NCBI GenBank assembly: GCA_049647585.1
Contig: JBARXY010000030.1
Coordinates: 1 to 51,153 of the forward strand
Direction of reading: 5' to 3'
From: JAGQSZ01 sp049647585
Lineage (GTDB): Bacteria > Actinomycetota > Acidimicrobiia > Acidimicrobiales > Microtrichaceae
Length of the DNA stretch: 51,153 nt
Made by a program: the position numbers and the translations under genes. This document shows, piece after piece, positions 19,544 through 27,576 of the stretch. Each line of letters begins with the position of its first letter. Position 1 is the stretch's first letter. The notes below the pieces were generated by a model that saw only the letters and a program-made list of their open reading frames with translations, was not told where the DNA came from and searched no databases.

Positions 19544-20239
19544 TTACGAGGTTTGGGCCGGTACCGGTTCGCTGAAGTGCATGCAGATGGATTCGAGACT
19601 CGTCGCGAACCGACTGGGAATCGTGGGGTCGAGTTGGCGGTATCCATCGACGGTCTCGGCCGACGTGCGGTAGCGGAGGCTCAGTCCCATGAGTAGCGAT
19701 CCGCAGGTGGTGACGATCGTCTCGATCGTGAACGGTTCCCGCACCCGGCGGCCCAACAGTTCGAGGAACAACTCGATCGCTCCTCCGAACTGTGCCAACA
19801 GATTCTCGTCACCGACCGCCAGAAGGTCCCGAACCTCGGGGTTGGATGCGTAGAGGTAGAAGCTGAACTGGGCGAAGTACAGCGGGTCGTTCTTCATGCT
19901 GTCGAACGCCAGGTTGCACGCCTGATAGAGGAGTGGGACGGGATCTCCGTCGGAGCGTTTGCCTGCCTCGACCAACTGTGCCAGCTGCTGAACGCCGATC
20001 CTGCGGCTGCGGTCGAGAAGCTTCGCGAGCAGGTCTCGTCGGTACGCTTCCTGTGACGGCCACACGTGGTAGATCGCGCCCTTGGTGACTCCTGCACGTT
20101 GGGCGACATCTGCGATGAGGACGTGCGCCAGCGCATCGACGGTCGCGTCCGCGGACTGTTCCGGAGTGAAGCGGGTGAGGATATCCATCGCTATGTCCAG
20201 GTAGTCGTTCCTGCGGTCCTGGGCGCTGGGACGCGACAT
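19544..20239 (-). CDS. TetR-family transcriptional regulator (second of a coupled pair)
   Basis: A 231-residue regulator with an N-terminal helix-turn-helix (VAQRAGVTKGAIYHVWPSQE, about 48-67) and a divergent C-terminal ligand domain. Its ATG shares one base with the stop of the upstream TetR gene (TGATG), so the two are translationally coupled. The pair are paralogues: both start with DERR/DRR...YLDI and have nearly the same recognition helix. It is convergent with mutB; the ligand is unknown, though an acyl-CoA related to the mutase pathway is plausible. Confidence 0.85.
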   Translation of the reverse strand: MSRPSAQDRRNDYLDIAMDILTRFTPEQSADATVDALAHVLIADVAQRAGVTKGAIYHVWPSQEAYRRDLLAKLLDRSRRIGVQQLAQLVEAGKRSDGDPVPLLYQACNLAFDSMKNDPLYFAQFSFYLYASNPEVRDLLAVGDENLLAQFGGAIELFLELLGRRVREPFTIETIVTTCGSLLMGLSLRYRTSAETVDGYRQLDPTIPSRFATSLESICMHFSEPVPAQTS

Positions 20240-21096
20240 CAGTTGACCCGCTCGGTCCGGTCGGCCGGTCCAGCTATCTGCCCATCGTGGGACGCTGTCG
20301 ATCCGTTAGATCTCCCAGTGCCGGCGGTGTCGAATGCCGTAGCGACATTTCCGACATCGGGCGCAAACTGGACCGCGATGTTGGCCATCGCACCCAAGGG
20401 GACCTCTCGCGGTCCGTCCGCAGAGATCGGTTCGGTGTAGCCGACCACGATTGCCTCAAGTGCGGCCGCGTAGAGGGTGGATTCGGACCCGTCGGGTAGC
20501 CGGATGGGGGGAGTCCGATCCGGGGACACCCGACTGTTCAGACACAGCCCCTCAAGCAAGGCGTCGATCGAGACCAGCACCGACTCCAGGTCGGCACCTT
20601 CCTTGAGTCGGCGGCCCATCGAAGCTATCGACAACTCGATCGAACCCCTATAGAACGCAAGCGCCGCCTGGTACTGGTCGTCGAACCTCGTGCGCACACC
20701 TTCGTCCGACAGATAGGACACAAGGCCGATTCGGGCAAAGAATGCAGGGTTGACAGACATGGACCTGAAGACCGCGTCAGCGTGGTCATACATCGTCGGA
20801 ACACCTTCGAGACCCGAGCTTGGCCGGGCGACAAGGTCGCCCAGGTAGTCGGTGAGGAGCTCGTAGTTGATCTCGAGCAGGCTGTTCAGCAGGTCCTGCC
20901 AGAACGCCTCCTGCGATTCCCAGATGTGGTAGAGCGCACCTTTGGTCACTCCCGCACGCTCTGCCACGTCAGCCATCTTGACGTGCGACAGGGCCAAGGC
21001 CGGATCCTTGTCGGCTCCTTCGAAAGCTCCGGCGATTATTTCTGCGCCGATATCGAGGTACTCACTCCGTCGTTCGTCAAGACTGCGTCGCGCCAT
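20239..21096 (-). CDS. TetR-family transcriptional regulator (first of a coupled pair)
   Basis: A 285-residue regulator, longer than most TetR proteins. The helix-turn-helix VAERAGVTKGALYHIWESQE is near residues 45-65, then comes a C-terminal domain without recognisable specificity. The last 50 residues are Ala/Asp-rich and extend beyond the usual fold. Start ATG 21096 has a modest AGGA 8 nt upstream. It is divergent from meaB across about 150 bp and co-transcribed with its paralogue. The close likeness of the HTH regions suggests overlapping operators or a heterodimer. Confidence 0.85.
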   Translation of the reverse strand: MARRSLDERRSEYLDIGAEIIAGAFEGADKDPALALSHVKMADVAERAGVTKGALYHIWESQEAFWQDLLNSLLEINYELLTDYLGDLVARPSSGLEGVPTMYDHADAVFRSMSVNPAFFARIGLVSYLSDEGVRTRFDDQYQAALAFYRGSIELSIASMGRRLKEGADLESVLVSIDALLEGLCLNSRVSPDRTPPIRLPDGSESTLYAAALEAIVVGYTEPISADGPREVPLGAMANIAVQFAPDVGNVATAFDTAGTGRSNGSTASHDGQIAGPADRTERVN

Positions 21097-21229
21097 GGTC
21101 GATCCTGAGATTCTCGAGAAGAAATGAAATCAGTTCCGCCCCAGTGCCGAGAGTAGTACGTGTCGCAGCTACTTCTCGCGGTGGAAGTCTTCGACTACCT
21201 CTGTGGCGCTTCCCAACGGCGAGTCAAAC

Positions 21230-21235
21230 TAGCCT
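21230..21235 (+). promoter_or_regulatory. Candidate leaderless -10 box TAGCCT for meaB
   Basis: TAGCCT precedes ATG 21244 by 8 nt. There is no Shine-Dalgarno before this ATG, and the upstream in-frame GTG at 21160 adds a stretch with no family similarity. Confidence 0.45.
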
Positions 21236-21243
21236 GCTCACCG

Positions 21244-22269
21244 ATGGACAGTTCCGGCGCCAGGGCCGCTCCCATTCCCGCCACTCCCCACAGCGTCGAG
21301 GGATATGTGTCGGGGGTGCTCAGCGGCGATCGGGCGGTACTCGCCCGGACGATCACGTTGCTTGAGAGTCGCAATCCTGCCCATCGCCAGGTTGCCGCAG
21401 AAGTGTTGGCACGGCTGTTACCCCACACCGGTTCGGCCGTCCGAGTGGGTATCACTGGTGTTCCCGGAGTCGGAAAGTCGACGTTCATCGACCAGCTGGG
21501 CGTAAACCTGACCGCATCCGGGCATCGGGTCGCGGTGTTGGCGGTCGACCCGACCAGCAGTCGCTCGGGTGGTTCGATACTTGGCGACAAGACCCGAATG
21601 GCGCGCCTCGCCGTCGATCCCAATGCGTTCATCAGGCCTTCGCCGGCTGGCGCGACTCTCGGCGGCGTGACCCGGGCGACCCGAGAGACGATCCTTGTCT
21701 GCGAGGCCGCGGGGTTCGATGTCGTTCTGGTCGAGACGGTCGGCGTAGGTCAGTCGGAAACCGTTGTGGCGAGCATGGTGGACTTCTTCCTGGTGCTGAT
21801 GCTGACAGGAGCCGGAGACTCGCTGCAGGGCATCAAGAAGGGCGTCATCGAGATGGCCGACATGATCGCCGTCAACAAGGCTGACGGAGCCAATCGTGAG
21901 CGAGCCTCCATGGCTGCAGCTGACTATCGAGCGGCGTTGCATCTGCTCAAACCAGCCTCCGAGACCTGGTCGCCACCCGTCCTCATGTGCTCGGGTCTAG
22001 AGAACGAGGGCATGGCTGAGCTCTGGGAACAGATCGAACTCCATCGCACCAAGATGAGCGCGACGAACGAATTGCAGGACAGGCGCAGTGACCAACAGGT
22101 TCGCTGGATGCGGTCGATGATTGACGACCGCCTCCGCGACGACCTGGGCGCGCGTCCTGAAATGACCGGGGTTCTGCACGATCTTGAGCGACAGGTTCAC
22201 GCCGGGTCGATCACTGCCTCAGCTGCGGTGGATCAGGTTTGGGAACGGTTTCTGGAACTGCGCTGCTGA
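21244..22269 (+). CDS. meaB: MeaB/ArgK-type GTPase, methylmalonyl-CoA mutase chaperone
   Basis: A 341-residue G3E-family P-loop GTPase that gates cofactor loading and protects methylmalonyl-CoA mutase from inactivation. Walker A GVPGVGKST is at 72-80, followed by VDPTSSRSGGSILGDKTRM (switch region) and VETVGVGQSE. The base-specificity motif NKADG is also present. The C-terminal helical dimerisation arm is intact. Its position near mutAB supports the role. The stop-codon region is duplicated downstream. Confidence 0.94.
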   Translation: MDSSGARAAPIPATPHSVEGYVSGVLSGDRAVLARTITLLESRNPAHRQVAAEVLARLLPHTGSAVRVGITGVPGVGKSTFIDQLGVNLTASGHRVAVLAVDPTSSRSGGSILGDKTRMARLAVDPNAFIRPSPAGATLGGVTRATRETILVCEAAGFDVVLVETVGVGQSETVVASMVDFFLVLMLTGAGDSLQGIKKGVIEMADMIAVNKADGANRERASMAAADYRAALHLLKPASETWSPPVLMCSGLENEGMAELWEQIELHRTKMSATNELQDRRSDQQVRWMRSMIDDRLRDDLGARPEMTGVLHDLERQVHAGSITASAAVDQVWERFLELRC

Positions 22270-22319
22270 GGGAACTGTGCTGCTGAGGGCTGCGCTGCTG
22301 AGGGAACTGTGCTGCTGAG
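22259..22319 (+). repeat. Tandem duplication of the meaB 3' end
   Basis: A 29-nt unit (starting TGCGCTGCTGAGGGAACT) occurs perfectly at 22259-22287 and 22291-22319, period 32. Within it GCTGCTGAG recurs, giving four copies in all, the first of which contains the meaB stop (22267-22269). The array fills the space up to the convergent mrp stop. Confidence 0.85.
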
Positions 22320-22325
22320 CTGTCG

Positions 22326-23519
22326 TCAGTGACCGAGCGAAATCGCAACCGGCGTGTCGACCGGTGCAGCGCCGAACTTCGAGTCGACCGAGTCGACCAC
22401 CCGGGCCGAGCAACCAGCCATCTCGGCTGGTGGCACCAGTTCATCAATGAGGATCTTGGTGATCCGCTGGAATTCCTCGGCTGCCGGACCGGTACCGAGC
22501 ACGACCGGGCGGCCGTGATCGCCGCCGTCGGCCACTGCGGGCTCGATCGGGATGGAGCCCAGTAGCGGAACGCCGGCCTCGTGGGCGAGCTGCTCGCCGC
22601 CGCCGGTTCCGAACAGGTGGTGCTCATGGCCGCGGTCATCGACGTAATACGACATGTTCTCGATCACACCGACGATGCGCAGGTAGTTCTTGCGTCCCAT
22701 GTCGACGACTCGGATGGCAACCTTCTGTGCCATCAGCGACGGTGTCGTCACGACGATCATCTCGGCTCTGGGCAACAGCTTCGCCAGACCCATCTGCACG
22801 TCGCCGGTGCCTGGAGGCATATCGATGAGCAGGTAGTCCAAGTCACCCCAGGCGACGTCCTCGATGAAGTGTTGGACCGCACGATTAAGCATGAGGCCTC
22901 GCCACATCAGAGCCGACCCTTCCTGTTCGACCAGGAAGCCCATCGAGACCACGCGCAGTAGGCCATCGCCCACTACCAGGTCGTTCGGATCCATCTTGCC
23001 TTCCACGGTGCCGCCGCCAAGTCGACCGTCGACCCCGACCATCCGCGGGACCGAGAACCCCCAGATGTCGGCATCCATCAATCCAACGGTGAATCCATTC
23101 TGCGCCAGCGCCGTGGCCAGGTTGACCGTCACTGAAGACTTGCCGACCCCGCCCTTGCCCGATGCCACCATGATCACCTTGGTCGTGGCAGGCAACGCTG
23201 TTTGGTCGGGCCGTTCAGAAATGCGCTTCCGGGCACGGTCCATGGCCGTCGCCTTTTCCTGCTGGTTCAGCTCGGTCCAATCGATCTTGACCTTCGTGAC
23301 GCCCGGCAGACTGGCGACTCGGACCATCACGTCGCGCTGGATCTGGGCCCGAAGGGGACATCCGCTGGTGGTCAACGCCACCTTGACGTGCACGGTTCCG
23401 TCAGGCTCGATCCGTGCTCCCTTGGCCATACCGAGCTCAACGATGTCCAGACCAAGCTCTGGATCGATGACTCCTCGGAGCAGACCAAGGACTGCTTCTT
23501 CTGTCGGTAGTGCCTGCAT
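22326..23519 (-). CDS. mrp: Mrp/ApbC-type iron-sulfur cluster carrier ATPase
   Basis: A 397-residue P-loop protein for Fe-S cluster delivery in the cytosol. An N-terminal MIP18/DUF59 domain (about 4-85, with TTSGCPLRAQI) is joined to a MinD/Mrp ATPase domain with deviant Walker A SGKGGVGKSS (about 120-129) and IDMPPGTGDVQM. The CxxC pair that many Mrp proteins carry after ENMSY is replaced (ENMSYYVDDRGHEHH), as in other actinobacterial forms. The start at 23519 (MQALPTEE) is preferred to ATG 23528 because TAAAAT lies exactly 7 nt upstream. It is divergent from a SufR-like regulator, which suggests iron-sulfur-responsive control. Confidence 0.92.
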   Translation of the reverse strand: MQALPTEEAVLGLLRGVIDPELGLDIVELGMAKGARIEPDGTVHVKVALTTSGCPLRAQIQRDVMVRVASLPGVTKVKIDWTELNQQEKATAMDRARKRISERPDQTALPATTKVIMVASGKGGVGKSSVTVNLATALAQNGFTVGLMDADIWGFSVPRMVGVDGRLGGGTVEGKMDPNDLVVGDGLLRVVSMGFLVEQEGSALMWRGLMLNRAVQHFIEDVAWGDLDYLLIDMPPGTGDVQMGLAKLLPRAEMIVVTTPSLMAQKVAIRVVDMGRKNYLRIVGVIENMSYYVDDRGHEHHLFGTGGGEQLAHEAGVPLLGSIPIEPAVADGGDHGRPVVLGTGPAAEEFQRITKILIDELVPPAEMAGCSARVVDSVDSKFGAAPVDTPVAISLGH

Positions 23520-23526
23520 GGTTTCC

Positions 23527-23532
23527 ATTTTA
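23527..23532 (-). promoter_or_regulatory. Leaderless -10 box TAAAAT for mrp
   Basis: On the minus strand TAAAAT is followed by 7 nt (GGAAACC) and ATG 23519. The box includes the alternative ATG at 23528, which argues against that start. Confidence 0.6.
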
Positions 23533-23546
23533 ACGGCATCTGCCGT
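23533..23546. promoter_or_regulatory. Inverted repeat ACGGCA-TC-TGCCGT, likely shared operator
   Basis: Six-bp perfect arms with a 2-nt centre lie between the two divergent -10 boxes, directly beside the mrp -10 and upstream of the regulator's -10. The position suits repression of both promoters by the SufR-like protein; binding is inference. Confidence 0.5.
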
Positions 23547-23565
23547 GTTATTTCGATAGGCGCGG

Positions 23566-23571
23566 TATAAT
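23566..23571 (+). promoter_or_regulatory. Consensus -10 box TATAAT, leaderless, for the SufR-like gene
   Basis: A perfect TATAAT ends 7 nt before GTG 23579, so the transcript would begin at or next to the start codon. Confidence 0.65.
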
Positions 23572-23578
23572 TCTCAGC

Positions 23579-24298
23579 GTGCCTACTTCAGGGAGCCGTC
23601 TCGATCTCCTAAAGACCCTGGGCGACAACACGCGTTACGCCATCTATCTGGAGATCGCCCGATCGCCTGCTCCGCTGGCGACCGCCGACATCGCCGAGAC
23701 CCTCGGGCTGCATCCCAACACGGTCCGACCACACCTCGAACGAATGTGCGACGTTGGCCTACTCGAGTCCCGGCCGGATTCCACGGGAGCTGTCGGCCGA
23801 CCCCAGAAGCTGTATTCGGTAGCCGACAACGCCCCGTCGTTGGGACTCGAGCCGCCGGTGTTCCTGATGATGGCCCGAATGTTGATCGACGTCGCGCACT
23901 CGGCAGGAGTCGAGTCCGAGATCACCCTCAACGCCGGCCGCTCAGAGGGTCGTCGACGGGCGCTGAGTGCGTCGACCGCCGAGATCCCCGCGACCAGAGA
24001 TGCACTTGAGTCAGTGCTTGGAATGCAGGCCGATCTGGGCTTCGACCCAGCCATGGTGATGGACAGTGACTCCTCGGCAACGGTTGCGTTCACTCACTGC
24101 CCGTTCGCCGACCTTGCGGCCAAAAACCCTGAAGTGGTGTGCACACTTCATCGCGGTTTGGTCGAGGGGTTTCTGAACGAGGACGGAGCCGCAGTGCTGG
24201 GTGGCTTCAACGATGTGGTCCACCGCTATCCATGTCAGATGCAGGTGGATCTGATTTCGAGCACGCCGGTCAATCTGCCAGATTCAACAACCATCTGA
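23579..24298 (+). CDS. SufR-like helix-turn-helix regulator with Cys ligands
   Basis: A 239-residue regulator. The N-terminal winged helix-turn-helix (about 8-70, with LGLHPNTVRPHLERMCDVGL) is ArsR/MarR-like. The C-terminal half has Cys174 (HCPF), Cys188 (EVVCTLH) and Cys219 (YPCQ). The spacing resembles the three cysteines that bind a [4Fe-4S] cluster in mycobacterial SufR, the repressor of the suf operon. Divergence from mrp supports a role in iron-sulfur homeostasis. No suf genes lie nearby. Cluster binding is inference; other metals are possible. Confidence 0.78.
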   Translation: MPTSGSRLDLLKTLGDNTRYAIYLEIARSPAPLATADIAETLGLHPNTVRPHLERMCDVGLLESRPDSTGAVGRPQKLYSVADNAPSLGLEPPVFLMMARMLIDVAHSAGVESEITLNAGRSEGRRRALSASTAEIPATRDALESVLGMQADLGFDPAMVMDSDSSATVAFTHCPFADLAAKNPEVVCTLHRGLVEGFLNEDGAAVLGGFNDVVHRYPCQMQVDLISSTPVNLPDSTTI

Positions 24299-24317
24299 CC
24301 GTTCTGGGCCGCTGACC

Positions 24318-24655
24318 CTAAAACCTCCGGCTGGGTGGGTTCGCCAGGATCTCTCGGTCGCAGACATCTGCGATGATCCGCGCCAGCTCAACAGGTCCGG
24401 CGCGCAGAGCTACGGACAGGGCGTCACCATTGGCGTACAGGTCGACCAGTCGAATGAGGTGGAGCAGATGGTGACGAGGTCGATGTCGTTGGTCGCTCGG
24501 TGGAGTGCGCCTGCCGCGCTGACGCGCGCGGTGACGGCCAGGCCGCCGATGAGGGCGACCGGAGGCAATCCCGGTGTGGCGAGCACGGTTCGAGCGGCCT
24601 CGAGGAGCGGCCCGTCCGAAACGGGGAGCAGGGTCAGGGATGGGTCACCAGACAC
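24318..24655 (-). pseudogene. Broken AbiEii-like nucleotidyltransferase (toxin remnant)
   Basis: From GTG 24655 one frame reads VSGDPSLTLLPV... with the nucleotidyltransferase core IGGLAVTARV...RATNDIDLVT, then stops at 24410. In the next frame, HLLHLIRLVDLYANGDAL through ADVCDREILANPPSRRF to a stop at 24318 looks like the AbiEii C-terminal helices. The middle of the domain (about 100 residues in relatives) appears to be missing, so an internal deletion plus frame change is the likely history. The GTG overlaps the upstream gene's stop by 11 nt, as expected for a coupled antitoxin-toxin pair. Confidence 0.65.
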
Positions 24656-25748
24656 GGACGATCCCTGGCAGATCGGGATGCCACTGGTCGAGGATCTCGC
24701 GCCCGCGAGACGGGTCTTGGGCAAGGTCGAGGGCGAGAAACAGGGGATGGGCGGTCGGAAGGAAAGGCAACGGCCCGTGGCCCTGGTCAGGCCACACGCG
24801 ATACAGGGTGACCAGCGCGGTGGGTGGGACAGCAACCACCGCACGGCAGTCGTCCCATGACGCAGCGACGAGCGTCCGCTCGACTCGCCGGGCATCGGCC
24901 TCGGCAGGAACCCAGATCCACGGGCGGCTTCCCGCGATGAACATCGGAGCGCCCCACGTCAACGTGGCCTCGTCACCGGCGATGCACCAACCGGGGACCA
25001 TCCCCACAGCCGCCGGACTGTCGAAGTTGGCGTGCAGGTGGCTCGCCACTTGCTCGGTGGGAAGTGACGCTACGGGTGTGGCGCGGGTGGGCCGCCAGAC
25101 CGCGGCCAGGGCCCAAAAGAGGTCGGGCAGTTCGGGCAGGCCGTTGGGTCGGATGAGTCCGGAAGACCCCAAGAGCTTCATTGCCTCACCGACGGCGCCG
25201 TGTGACATCCCCGCTTGGCGGGCGATCGTGCGGATCGATGGCGGGTCGGCGGGGTCGAGCAGAAGCGCGGCCGCACAGCTGATGCCGGCGCGCCCACGAA
25301 TGGGGCCGTCCGAGCTCGGGGCGGCGAGTGGCCAGCTACCGCCGGCGGCGCCTTGTTGCCCGGGCCTCTCTCCTTGGAACTGAAGCGCGCCGGAGGTCTT
25401 GGGGTGGTTGAGCTGCAGTTCGCCCCGCCGGTCCAGCCAGCTCCAGCCGAAGGCGCGTAGCGAGCGGTTGTGCTCGGTGATGAGATCCTTCGCCTCAGAG
25501 GAGAGTTGCTTCGCCACGATGATCTTCGACCCGCGTGCCTCGGTAGCGATCAGCTGTTGAACGTCGCGGACCGATACCGAGCTTCGTGCGATCACCCGCG
25601 CCGGCCAGCTGACTCCTCCAACCGCCAGCGTGATCTGGTCGGGACCGGATCGACGCGCCGTGATCGTCCGGTTGCCGTGGGTGAGCGCCTCGAGTTCCTC
25701 GATCGCACCGTCAAGCTGCTGTTTGGGTTGTGCGCGGAGCTTTGGCAT
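24645..25748 (-). CDS. AbiEi-like antitoxin / HTH protein (type IV TA partner)
   Basis: A 367-residue protein. The N-terminal region (about 45-115) resembles the restriction-fold segment of actinobacterial proteins paired with AbiEii toxins (IIVAKQLSSEAKDLI...FGWSWLDRRGELQLN, core SLRAFGWSWLDRRGELQLN). A helix-turn-helix follows (IRTIARQAGMSHGAVGEAMK, about 172-191), then a C-terminal domain of about 170 residues I do not recognise. GAGG 7 nt upstream supports ATG 25748. It overlaps the broken toxin by 11 nt. Three palindromic elements lie in its promoter region, which fits self-repression. The gene itself is intact although its partner is decayed. Confidence 0.65.
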   Translation of the reverse strand: MPKLRAQPKQQLDGAIEELEALTHGNRTITARRSGPDQITLAVGGVSWPARVIARSSVSVRDVQQLIATEARGSKIIVAKQLSSEAKDLITEHNRSLRAFGWSWLDRRGELQLNHPKTSGALQFQGERPGQQGAAGGSWPLAAPSSDGPIRGRAGISCAAALLLDPADPPSIRTIARQAGMSHGAVGEAMKLLGSSGLIRPNGLPELPDLFWALAAVWRPTRATPVASLPTEQVASHLHANFDSPAAVGMVPGWCIAGDEATLTWGAPMFIAGSRPWIWVPAEADARRVERTLVAASWDDCRAVVAVPPTALVTLYRVWPDQGHGPLPFLPTAHPLFLALDLAQDPSRGREILDQWHPDLPGIVRVW

Positions 25749-25765
25749 CTGGCTACCTCATTGCC

Positions 25766-25835
25766 CACTGTCCACTGTCCGGTGGCAACCGGACAGTGGA
25801 CAGTGTTGCCCATCTCGCCGTCTACTGTCCAGTAG
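25766..25835. promoter_or_regulatory. Palindromic operator cluster upstream of the AbiEi-like gene
   Basis: A perfect 18-bp inverted repeat (arms 25766-25783 and 25788-25805, loop GGCA) contains the motif ACTGTCC twice in each orientation. A further palindrome CTACTG-TC-CAGTAG (25822-25835) and a nearby CCACCGGAC repeat the same words. It is 18-90 bp upstream of ATG 25748. Dense symmetrical copies suggest cooperative binding by the antitoxin; a transcribed hairpin is the alternative. Confidence 0.6.
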
Positions 25836-25875
25836 CCACCGGACGCCGGATGGCCGGCCCAAGAAGGAGGAAGGG

Positions 25876-25944
25876 ATGGTCGGGCGAGGAGTCCTGGCAC
25901 TCTGTCGAGCATGGTTGAGGATCTCGACCGTCACTCAGGAGTAG
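25876..25944 (+). CDS. Possible 22-residue small ORF with strong ribosome site
   Basis: ATG 25876 follows a near-ideal AGGAGGAAGGG by 0-6 nt and encodes 22 residues before a TAG at 25942. It lies in the otherwise gene-free 25749-26114 stretch between the AbiEi-like gene and iscA. No homology can be claimed; it may be a remnant or chance ORF. Apart from this and the palindromes I see nothing else in that 366-bp gap. Confidence 0.2.
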   Translation: MVGRGVLALCRAWLRISTVTQE

Positions 25945-26114
25945 CTGCAGTCCCACCCGAACGGAGATTCCTGATCAGGCAACCAACACCGCGATGCGCA
26001 GATTTCGAGTGAGTCGACTCGGGCCGACTCCCAGAGTTCAAAACGGTCCTATACACTTGCGCGGCCGTCCCGGACTCCCGGAACAGTCAGCCTCAGCACC
26101 GTGGAGGAAACCCG

Positions 26115-26435
26115 ATGATCACGCTCACCGATACCGCAGCTACCAAGGTCCAGCAGCTGATTTCAGCTGAAGGTGACGACCAACTGGCCCTCAGGGTCGA
26201 GGTCGGACCCGGTGGATGTTCCGGCTATTCGTACAACATGTACTTCGACAGCGAGATCAAGGCCGACGACATCAAGCTCGACCAGGCTGGCGTACGAGTT
26301 GTCGTTGACCCCGAGAGCGCCGGGCTTCTCACCGGAGCGACGCTCGACTACAAGGACGGCCTGGAGCAGGCAGGGTTCTCGATCAGCAACCCGTCAGCCC
26401 AGAGCAGCTGCGGCTGCGGCAAGTCCTTCAGCTGA
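26115..26435 (+). CDS. IscA/HesB-type iron-sulfur cluster carrier
   Basis: A 106-residue A-type carrier that accepts and delivers Fe-S clusters. The three conserved cysteines are present: one in GPGGCSGYSY (about 35-44) and two in the C-terminal SCGCGKSF. The length is standard. GGAGG 7 nt upstream fixes the ATG. With mrp and the SufR-like regulator 3 kb away, it makes a loose iron-sulfur neighbourhood. Its 3' end is present in three tandem copies. Confidence 0.93.
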   Translation: MITLTDTAATKVQQLISAEGDDQLALRVEVGPGGCSGYSYNMYFDSEIKADDIKLDQAGVRVVVDPESAGLLTGATLDYKDGLEQAGFSISNPSAQSSCGCGKSFS

Positions 26436-26471
26436 ACAAGTCCTTCAGCTGAACAAGCACTTCAGCTGACA
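26421..26471 (+). repeat. Three 17-bp tandem copies across the iscA-type gene stop
   Basis: AAGTCCTTCAGCTGAAC occurs perfectly at 26421-26437 and 26438-26454, with a variant AAGCACTTCAGCTGACA at 26455-26471. The true stop TGA is in the first copy (26433-26435). The array ends exactly at the stop of the convergent gene. Confidence 0.9.
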
Positions 26472-27422
26472 TCAGCGGGCTAGGGCGAGCATCTTTGCCA
26501 TCTCGACGCGGTCGACCGCAATATCGCCCCGTGCCACAACCTTGTTGGACTTGTCCGCCACGAACAGGCTCGGCTCGAACGGCATGAAGTAGGCGGCTGG
26601 TAGCGGAGCCAACGTCGCGTCGTTCAGGTCGTCGACCGTCTTGGGATCTTTGTAGACCTCGGAGTGGATGACGACGACATCCTTGGGGAGCGAAGCTGCT
26701 TCCTCGATGAGTATGTCGAGAATCGGTCCGCACGAGGTCGTCTGGCAGTACGCGGGCGTGGCCAGCAACACGACGACCGGCTTGCCCGTACCGAGCACCG
26801 TTGCCAGATCGTGTTCGTGGAACGGACAGGTCGGAACCCGAGTGCAGATCGGGTCGACTCCCAACGAGTCCTTCGTCGTGGGAGTGTTGACGCTGGGCAG
26901 TTGGGTTCCGACCATCGGAATCTTGACCTCGTCGGGATTGACGACGATCACCTGACTGTTGAGCTTGTCGCCATCGACGGTCGTGTAGACGTCGTAGAGC
27001 CCTTTCTTCGGGAAGGTCACCGCGATCGGAAGATAGGGGCGGGGAACCCCATCGCCATGAGGGGTGGCCTTGATCGGATCACCGATTGCCTTGCCATCGA
27101 GCTTCACGGTGAATTCCACGGACTCCGGCAGCTTCATCGCCGGGACCCCTTCGGCGTCCGCGATCGTGTAGATCAGCCGTGCCGGAACCCCGGCGGCCAG
27201 ATATGCCGAATCGCGGGGGAACATCGGAACCAGGGTCTGCTTCGGGACACCCTTGCCGCTCGACTCGACGAGTTCGGACTTGCCACCGCAGGCGTCGAGT
27301 AGGACTCCGGCGCCGAGAATTCCCAGACCCGTGATACCGCCTCTGAGCAGACGGCGCCGGCCGAAGTGGGAAGACCCCAACCCTCCGGGTGCCGACAGAT
27401 CATGCGATCCCTGGTCTGTCAC
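26472..27422 (-). CDS. Tat-exported lipoprotein with thioredoxin-like domain
   Basis: A protein of about 316 residues. The N-terminus has a twin-arginine motif (GRRRLLRGG, near 21-29), a hydrophobic stretch and lipobox LDAC with Cys at about 45. An Ig-like region (about 75-165) precedes a C-terminal thioredoxin-fold domain with VVVLLATPAYCQTTSCGP, where the cysteines are spaced CxxxxC rather than CxxC. Two more cysteines lie in CTRVPTCPFHEHDL, which might bind metal; a role in copper or redox handling outside the membrane is possible. The start is uncertain: GTG 27422 gives a normal Tat signal, while the frame stays open to GTG 27536 with weaker codon bias. Confidence 0.75.
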   Translation of the reverse strand: MTDQGSHDLSAPGGLGSSHFGRRRLLRGGITGLGILGAGVLLDACGGKSELVESSGKGVPKQTLVPMFPRDSAYLAAGVPARLIYTIADAEGVPAMKLPESVEFTVKLDGKAIGDPIKATPHGDGVPRPYLPIAVTFPKKGLYDVYTTVDGDKLNSQVIVVNPDEVKIPMVGTQLPSVNTPTTKDSLGVDPICTRVPTCPFHEHDLATVLGTGKPVVVLLATPAYCQTTSCGPILDILIEEAASLPKDVVVIHSEVYKDPKTVDDLNDATLAPLPAAYFMPFEPSLFVADKSNKVVARGDIAVDRVEMAKMLALAR

Positions 27423-27576
27423 GTTGAACTCAGGTCCGAAGCGAGAGGCATCACGATCAAGATTCACAGCCCGGACGCTATCGCCGTCCACACACAGAGC
27501 ACAGTCGGGACTGGTGAGGTGGGCCACAGCGAGCACCTTTCTGGCCCGGCATCCGATGCCGTGTCACAATCGAGCC

